Shown here piece after piece: positions 30,719 to 33,591 of a stretch of 33,591 bases of DNA. Numbering within the stretch: position 1 is the stretch's first letter; each line of letters begins with the position of its first letter. The notes beneath the pieces are model-generated. The model ran no database searches. It had not been told where the DNA came from and worked only from the letters and a program-made list of their open reading frames with translations. The position numbers and the translations under genes are program-made. The stretch is from positions 1 through 33,591 of the forward strand of contig CAYFQE010000012.1 in assembly GCA_964345235.1 (NCBI GenBank), given 5' to 3'. Source of the DNA: Scatomorpha sp964345235 (GTDB lineage Bacteria > Bacillota > Clostridia > Oscillospirales > Oscillospiraceae).

Positions 30719-30747
30719 ATATTAACATGAACAGGGCGCAAAGTCCA
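30719..30747 (-). promoter_or_regulatory. Likely promoter of the rnf operon
   Basis: On the minus strand, TGGACT (30747-30742), a 17-bp spacer, and TAATAT (30724-30719), about 38 bases before rnfC. The match is moderate. Confidence 0.5.
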
Positions 30748-30776
30748 GTGCAAAAGCATCAAAATACTTAACTTTT

Positions 30777-30856
30777 TTGACATTTTCTTGTGTTTCTTTT
30801 GTCAATAATGGGAATTTCTTAACAATCTCAAGTTTTTGTTAATTATTTATCTAACA
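30777..30856. promoter_or_regulatory. Two inverted repeats in the rnfC/GH2 divergent spacer, possible operators
   Basis: TTGACA (30777-30782) mirrors TGTCAA (30800-30805) with a 17-base spacer. TTAACAA (30819-30825) mirrors TTGTTAA (30836-30842) with a 10-base spacer. The second pair equals the two halves of a Rex redox-repressor site, but facing outward and wider than the usual four-base spacing. After TTGTTAA, a weaker inward-facing partner, CTAACA, ends at 30856. The 240-base spacer holds no gene. Confidence 0.3.
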
Positions 30857-30924
30857 TATTTTATTTATTTTACCATATTTTTAAACAGAATAATTAATAT
30901 CTTTTATTTTTTTTCATTTTAGTC

Positions 30925-30930
30925 TATAAT
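30925..30930 (+). promoter_or_regulatory. -10 element upstream of the GH2 gene
   Basis: Perfect TATAAT (30925-30930), with only A/T-rich sequence at the -35 position, 58 bases before the start codon. Confidence 0.4.
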
Positions 30931-30988
30931 GAATCTGATTAACGCTTAGAAAGACTATTTCCAAAATTTTCGGGGAGTGATAACTTTT

Positions 30989-32695
30989 ATGACCACATTT
31001 TGGGGAGAAAATTTCAAGGAAGAGCATCCTCTGCCTGAATATCCCAGACCCCAGCTTGTTCGGCAGAGCTATTTGAACTTAAACGGATACTGGGAATACA
31101 GCATAAATAAAAGAAAAGAAGAGCCGTTAAATTATGACGGCAAAATTTTAGTGCCCTTTTCTCCCGAGTCTCCCCTATCGGGAGTAATGAAAAGTGTGAG
31201 ACCCGACGACTATCTTTGGTATAAGCGCGAGTTTATTTTGCCCGAGGACTTTAATGTGGGCAGAGTGATTCTGCATTTCGGTGCCTGCGATCAAAAGGCC
31301 ACCGTGTGGGTTAACGACACTTATGTGGGTGCGCACTCCGGCGGCTTTACGCCCTTTTCCTTTGACATAACTGAATGTTTGTCGGATGTCAACAAAATCT
31401 GCGTCAGAGTTACCGACGAAACCGACAAGGGCTACGAATGCCGTGGCTTGCAGAGCCTTAAAGACACAAAGCGCGGGAGATTTTTTCAGAGCGGCATTTG
31501 GCAGACTGTCTGGTGCGAGAGCGTGCCCCAAAACTATATTAGAGAAGTTTTTATAAGCCCCGACCTTGACGAGCAGTGCATTTATCTCTTGGTGGACGGC
31601 GAGGGCGAATGCGAAGCCTGCCTTTTGGGAGAGGAGTTTTACTTTGAGGCGGGTCAAACCGTCAGATTTGACATTAAAGATCCGCACCTTTGGTCTCCCG
31701 AGGATCCCTACCTCTATGAACTGTTTCTCAGACTGGATGACGACCATGTTCAGTCATATTTTGCCATGCGAAAATTTTCTATAGAGGAAGACAGATCGGG
31801 AGTAAGTAGGTTTTTCTTAAACGGCAAACCATATTTTATAAACGGCGTTTTGGACCCGGGCATTTGGCCCGACGGCCTTTATACGCCCCCCTGTGACGAG
31901 GCGATGCTCTACGACATCGAGATTGCCAAAGACATGGGATTCAACGCCATAAGGCGCGAGGACAAGCTGGACTGCGCCCGATTCTACTATCACTGCGACC
32001 GCATCGGCATGCTTGTTTTGCAGGACATGCCCTCGGGCGGAGAAAAAGTCACCTCTCTGGTTGACAGGTCTCCCCTTTTCACCGGTGTTCATTTTAAGGA
32101 TTCTTCGCACGGGCGCTTCGGAAGAAAAAACTCTGCAGGCAGACAGGCCTTTGAGGATGAGCTTATTGAGGCTTCGCTTTATCTCCACAACTGCCCCTGC
32201 GTTGCCGTTTGGACAATTTTTAACGAGGGGCGCGGACAGTTCGACTCTACTAAACTCATGCAAAAGATGAAAGAGTTAGACCCTTCCAGAATTATTATCC
32301 CCGTTGGCGGTTGGCACGATCAGGGTCATGGCGAGGTGCGGAGCATTCACATATATTATGATGAGTATGAGTACAAGGAAGATAAAAACCGCAGAGCTCA
32401 AATCATTTCGGAATTCGGTGGATATTTATGCCCGATTGCGGGTCATTTTGGAAGCGAAAAGCCCTTTGGCTATAAAAAAATAGAGGACCCGACCGCTCTT
32501 CGCTCCGCCATCTTGCTGCTTTATGACGGGGAGATTAGACCGGCAGCCAGAATGGGACTCACAGGCTCGGTCTACAACAGGCTTTACGACCTCGACGGAG
32601 AGCTCACGGGACTTATGACCTATGACAGAAAGGTTGTTAAAATAGAGCCAAATTCGATTTCAAGGGCTATAATGGTTCCGAATGTAAAATATTGA
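30989..32695 (+). CDS. Glycoside hydrolase family 2 protein
   Basis: A retaining beta-glycosidase of the GH2 fold (beta-galactosidase/glucuronidase/mannosidase superfamily); the substrate is not decided. The 568 residues have an N-terminal sugar-binding jelly roll (about 20-185, with LNGYWEYSI, WYKREF, VWVNDTYVGAHSGGFTPFSFDIT), an immunoglobulin-like part, and a TIM barrel from about 285. The acid/base is E413 in FNEGRGQFD and the nucleophile E475 in SEFGGY. No signal peptide, so it acts inside the cell. ATG at 30989 is 11 bases after GGGGAG. An upstream GTG at 30977 overlaps that site. The segment RREDKLDCARFYYHCD differs from the RKHIKVE-like version I remember in relatives. Confidence 0.88.
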   Translation: MTTFWGENFKEEHPLPEYPRPQLVRQSYLNLNGYWEYSINKRKEEPLNYDGKILVPFSPESPLSGVMKSVRPDDYLWYKREFILPEDFNVGRVILHFGACDQKATVWVNDTYVGAHSGGFTPFSFDITECLSDVNKICVRVTDETDKGYECRGLQSLKDTKRGRFFQSGIWQTVWCESVPQNYIREVFISPDLDEQCIYLLVDGEGECEACLLGEEFYFEAGQTVRFDIKDPHLWSPEDPYLYELFLRLDDDHVQSYFAMRKFSIEEDRSGVSRFFLNGKPYFINGVLDPGIWPDGLYTPPCDEAMLYDIEIAKDMGFNAIRREDKLDCARFYYHCDRIGMLVLQDMPSGGEKVTSLVDRSPLFTGVHFKDSSHGRFGRKNSAGRQAFEDELIEASLYLHNCPCVAVWTIFNEGRGQFDSTKLMQKMKELDPSRIIIPVGGWHDQGHGEVRSIHIYYDEYEYKEDKNRRAQIISEFGGYLCPIAGHFGSEKPFGYKKIEDPTALRSAILLLYDGEIRPAARMGLTGSVYNRLYDLDGELTGLMTYDRKVVKIEPNSISRAIMVPNVKY

Positions 32696-32717
32696 TAAAT
32701 TTTATTGCTAAATATTG

Positions 32718-32746
32718 TTGACTTTTTCGGTCTTCGGGAGTAAACT
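32718..32746 (+). promoter_or_regulatory. Promoter of the TPP riboswitch-thiT unit
   Basis: TTGACT (32718-32723), a 17-bp spacer, and TAAACT (32741-32746), 22 bases after the GH2 stop. Transcription would begin near 32753, just before the aptamer. Confidence 0.65.
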
Positions 32747-32765
32747 GAAAACAGAATTAAATATG

Positions 32766-32854
32766 CAGGGGAGCTGAGTTTTCTCGGCTGAGAGTTGGCT
32801 AATCGAGGCCATTAACCCTTAAAACCTGAAACGGATAATGCCGGCGTAGGAAGC
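32766..32854 (+). promoter_or_regulatory. TPP (thiamine pyrophosphate) riboswitch aptamer
   Basis: The conserved THI-box elements occur in order: CAGGGGAGC at the 5' side, GGCTGAGAG (32786-32794), AACCCTTAAAACCTGA (32814-32829), and GGATAATGCCGGCGTAGGAAG toward the end. The closing stem and the TPP-binding internal loops can be traced. It sits before a terminator and a thiamine transporter, so ligand binding should allow the terminator to form and shut off thiT. Confidence 0.96.
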
Positions 32855-32900
32855 TTTTGGACTCGTATTCGTTTTAGGAATACGGGTCCAAAGCTTTTTA
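32851..32900 (+). terminator. Riboswitch expression-platform terminator
   Basis: AAGCTTTTGGACTCGTATTC (32851-32870) pairs almost fully with GAATACGGGTCCAAAGCTT (32878-32896), followed by TTTT. The 5' arm begins at the edge of the aptamer, so its first bases can be shared between aptamer closing stem and terminator. Confidence 0.9.
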
Positions 32901-32949
32901 TGCACTATTTTTTCGTTACTCAATTTAGAAATGAAAGGAAAAACCTAAG

Positions 32950-33483
32950 ATGAAAGGAAATTCTGTAAAAATTATGGCCGAAGGCGCAGTGATGCTTGCG
33001 CTAAGTGCGGCGCTTAGTCTTCTCTCGTTTAAGCCCATGCCTCAAGGCGGATCGGTTGACCTTACCATAGTGCCAATCTTGCTCTTTGCTATCCGTCACG
33101 GCGCTTTGCGCGGAATTTTAGTCGGCATACTCTATGGATTTATCGATGCACTCATTACCGGCGGTATAGGCTATGGTTGGCAGTCGCTCATACTTGACTA
33201 TTTTATCGCCTGCGGAGCTATAGGTCTGGCAGGCCTAAGCTCTAAGCCCTTTATCTCTGTAAGCATAGGCGCCTTTGCAAAATTCTTCGTTCACCTTATA
33301 AGCGGTGTTGTCCTCTATGCCGCTTATATGCCCGATGAGTTCATGGGACTTTCTATGAAGAATGTTTGGTTCTACTCTGCCCTTTATAACGGCAGCTATA
33401 TGCTAATAGACTATGTTCTTGCCCTTGTGGTAGTTTTTGCTCTTGTAAAGACTACAAAGCTTGTGGAAAGACAAAGTCTTTAA
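32950..33483 (+). CDS. thiT: Thiamine ECF transporter S component ThiT
   Basis: The membrane subunit that binds thiamine for the energy-coupling-factor transporter; the EcfA/A'/T module is elsewhere. The 177 residues make six helices and carry ThiT family blocks: KPMPQGGSVDLTIVPIL near 28-44, RHGALRGILVG, GIGYGWQSLILDYFIA, KFFVHLISGVVLYAAYMP and NVWFYSALYNGSYMLID, which supply aromatic and acidic residues of the thiamine pocket. ATG at 32950 follows GAAAGGAAAAACC. Control by the upstream TPP riboswitch supports the assignment strongly. Confidence 0.95.
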   Translation: MKGNSVKIMAEGAVMLALSAALSLLSFKPMPQGGSVDLTIVPILLFAIRHGALRGILVGILYGFIDALITGGIGYGWQSLILDYFIACGAIGLAGLSSKPFISVSIGAFAKFFVHLISGVVLYAAYMPDEFMGLSMKNVWFYSALYNGSYMLIDYVLALVVVFALVKTTKLVERQSL

Positions 33484-33591
33484 CAGGGCTTTAGACTCCT
33501 AAAGACTCAAATCTTTTTTCACACGCCCAAGCAAAAATATCGCTCTCTAAATCTGATTAATTGATTACGAAGGACAAAAGCGCCGCAGAAA
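33484..33591. other. Window end after thiT, no gene
   Basis: A small hairpin CTTTAG (33489-33494)/CTAAAG (33499-33504) is followed eight bases later by a T run (33513-33519). This may be a weak terminator of thiT but is not convincing. Nothing else was seen. Confidence 0.35.

Noticed and set aside
1..33591. CRISPR arrays, IS elements, phage genes, toxin-antitoxin or defence systems
   Set aside because: No regularly spaced direct repeats, transposase or integrase motifs, or known defence domains were found on either strand.

Overview
The window looks like core chromosome of an anaerobic Clostridia-class Firmicute (Bacillota). The signs are clostridial-order Rnf genes (rnfCDGEAB), ribonuclease Y, comEB-type dCMP deaminase, two LytR-CpsA-Psr (LCP) wall enzymes, GlgC/GlgD pairing, DUF951, ECF vitamin transporters, strong GGAGG ribosome binding sites, many TTG starts, and intergenic DNA rich in AT. 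No phage, IS element, CRISPR array or defence system was seen. The genus cannot be fixed from sequence alone.

Layout. 1-60 is the 5' end of a minus-strand gene. 492-741 is a complete minus-strand tRNA-Thr/tRNA-Tyr transcription unit with promoter and terminator. 1039-3457 is an operon of a hypothetical gene that probably starts with a non-canonical codon, followed by cstA (peptide/pyruvate uptake). 3521-3816 is a cluster of palindromic intergenic repeats. 3883-7734 is the minus-strand mglBAC galactose/glucose ABC transporter, with a stem-loop between mglB and mglA. 7937-8478 is dCMP deaminase. 8486-9653 is rpsF-ssb-rpsR with a likely S6:S18 autoregulatory leader. 9654-10250 is a decayed stretch holding a GntR-family fragment.

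10262-11691 is a minus-strand panT-coaX pair (pantothenate uptake, then phosphorylation) joined by an ATGA overlap. 11836-12345 is a membrane-anchored XRE regulator. 12502-14182 is rny. Diverging from it, 14259-20659 is a five-gene plus-strand run prs-pth-glgC-glgD-glgP that links PRPP synthesis and peptidyl-tRNA recycling with glycogen turnover; glgA and glgB are not in the window. 20703-23299 holds two tandem LCP paralogues, each with its own terminator. 23314-25467 is nth-rarA-DUF951, mostly DNA repair. A bidirectional terminator separates it from the convergent Rnf complex operon (25526-30747), which couples ferredoxin:NAD+ electron transfer to ion pumping. 30989-32695 is a family 2 glycoside hydrolase. 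32718-33483 is a TPP riboswitch, its terminator, and thiT (thiamine uptake).

I found no convincing undescribed multi-gene system. The best leads are an AUU (or AUA) start on the gene before cstA, lysine/alanine/glutamate-rich tails on three Rnf subunits, everted Rex-like half-sites upstream of rnfC, the structured rpsF leader, and two possible small RNAs flanking the tRNA unit. Promoters, operators and RNA structures were judged by eye; none was computed.
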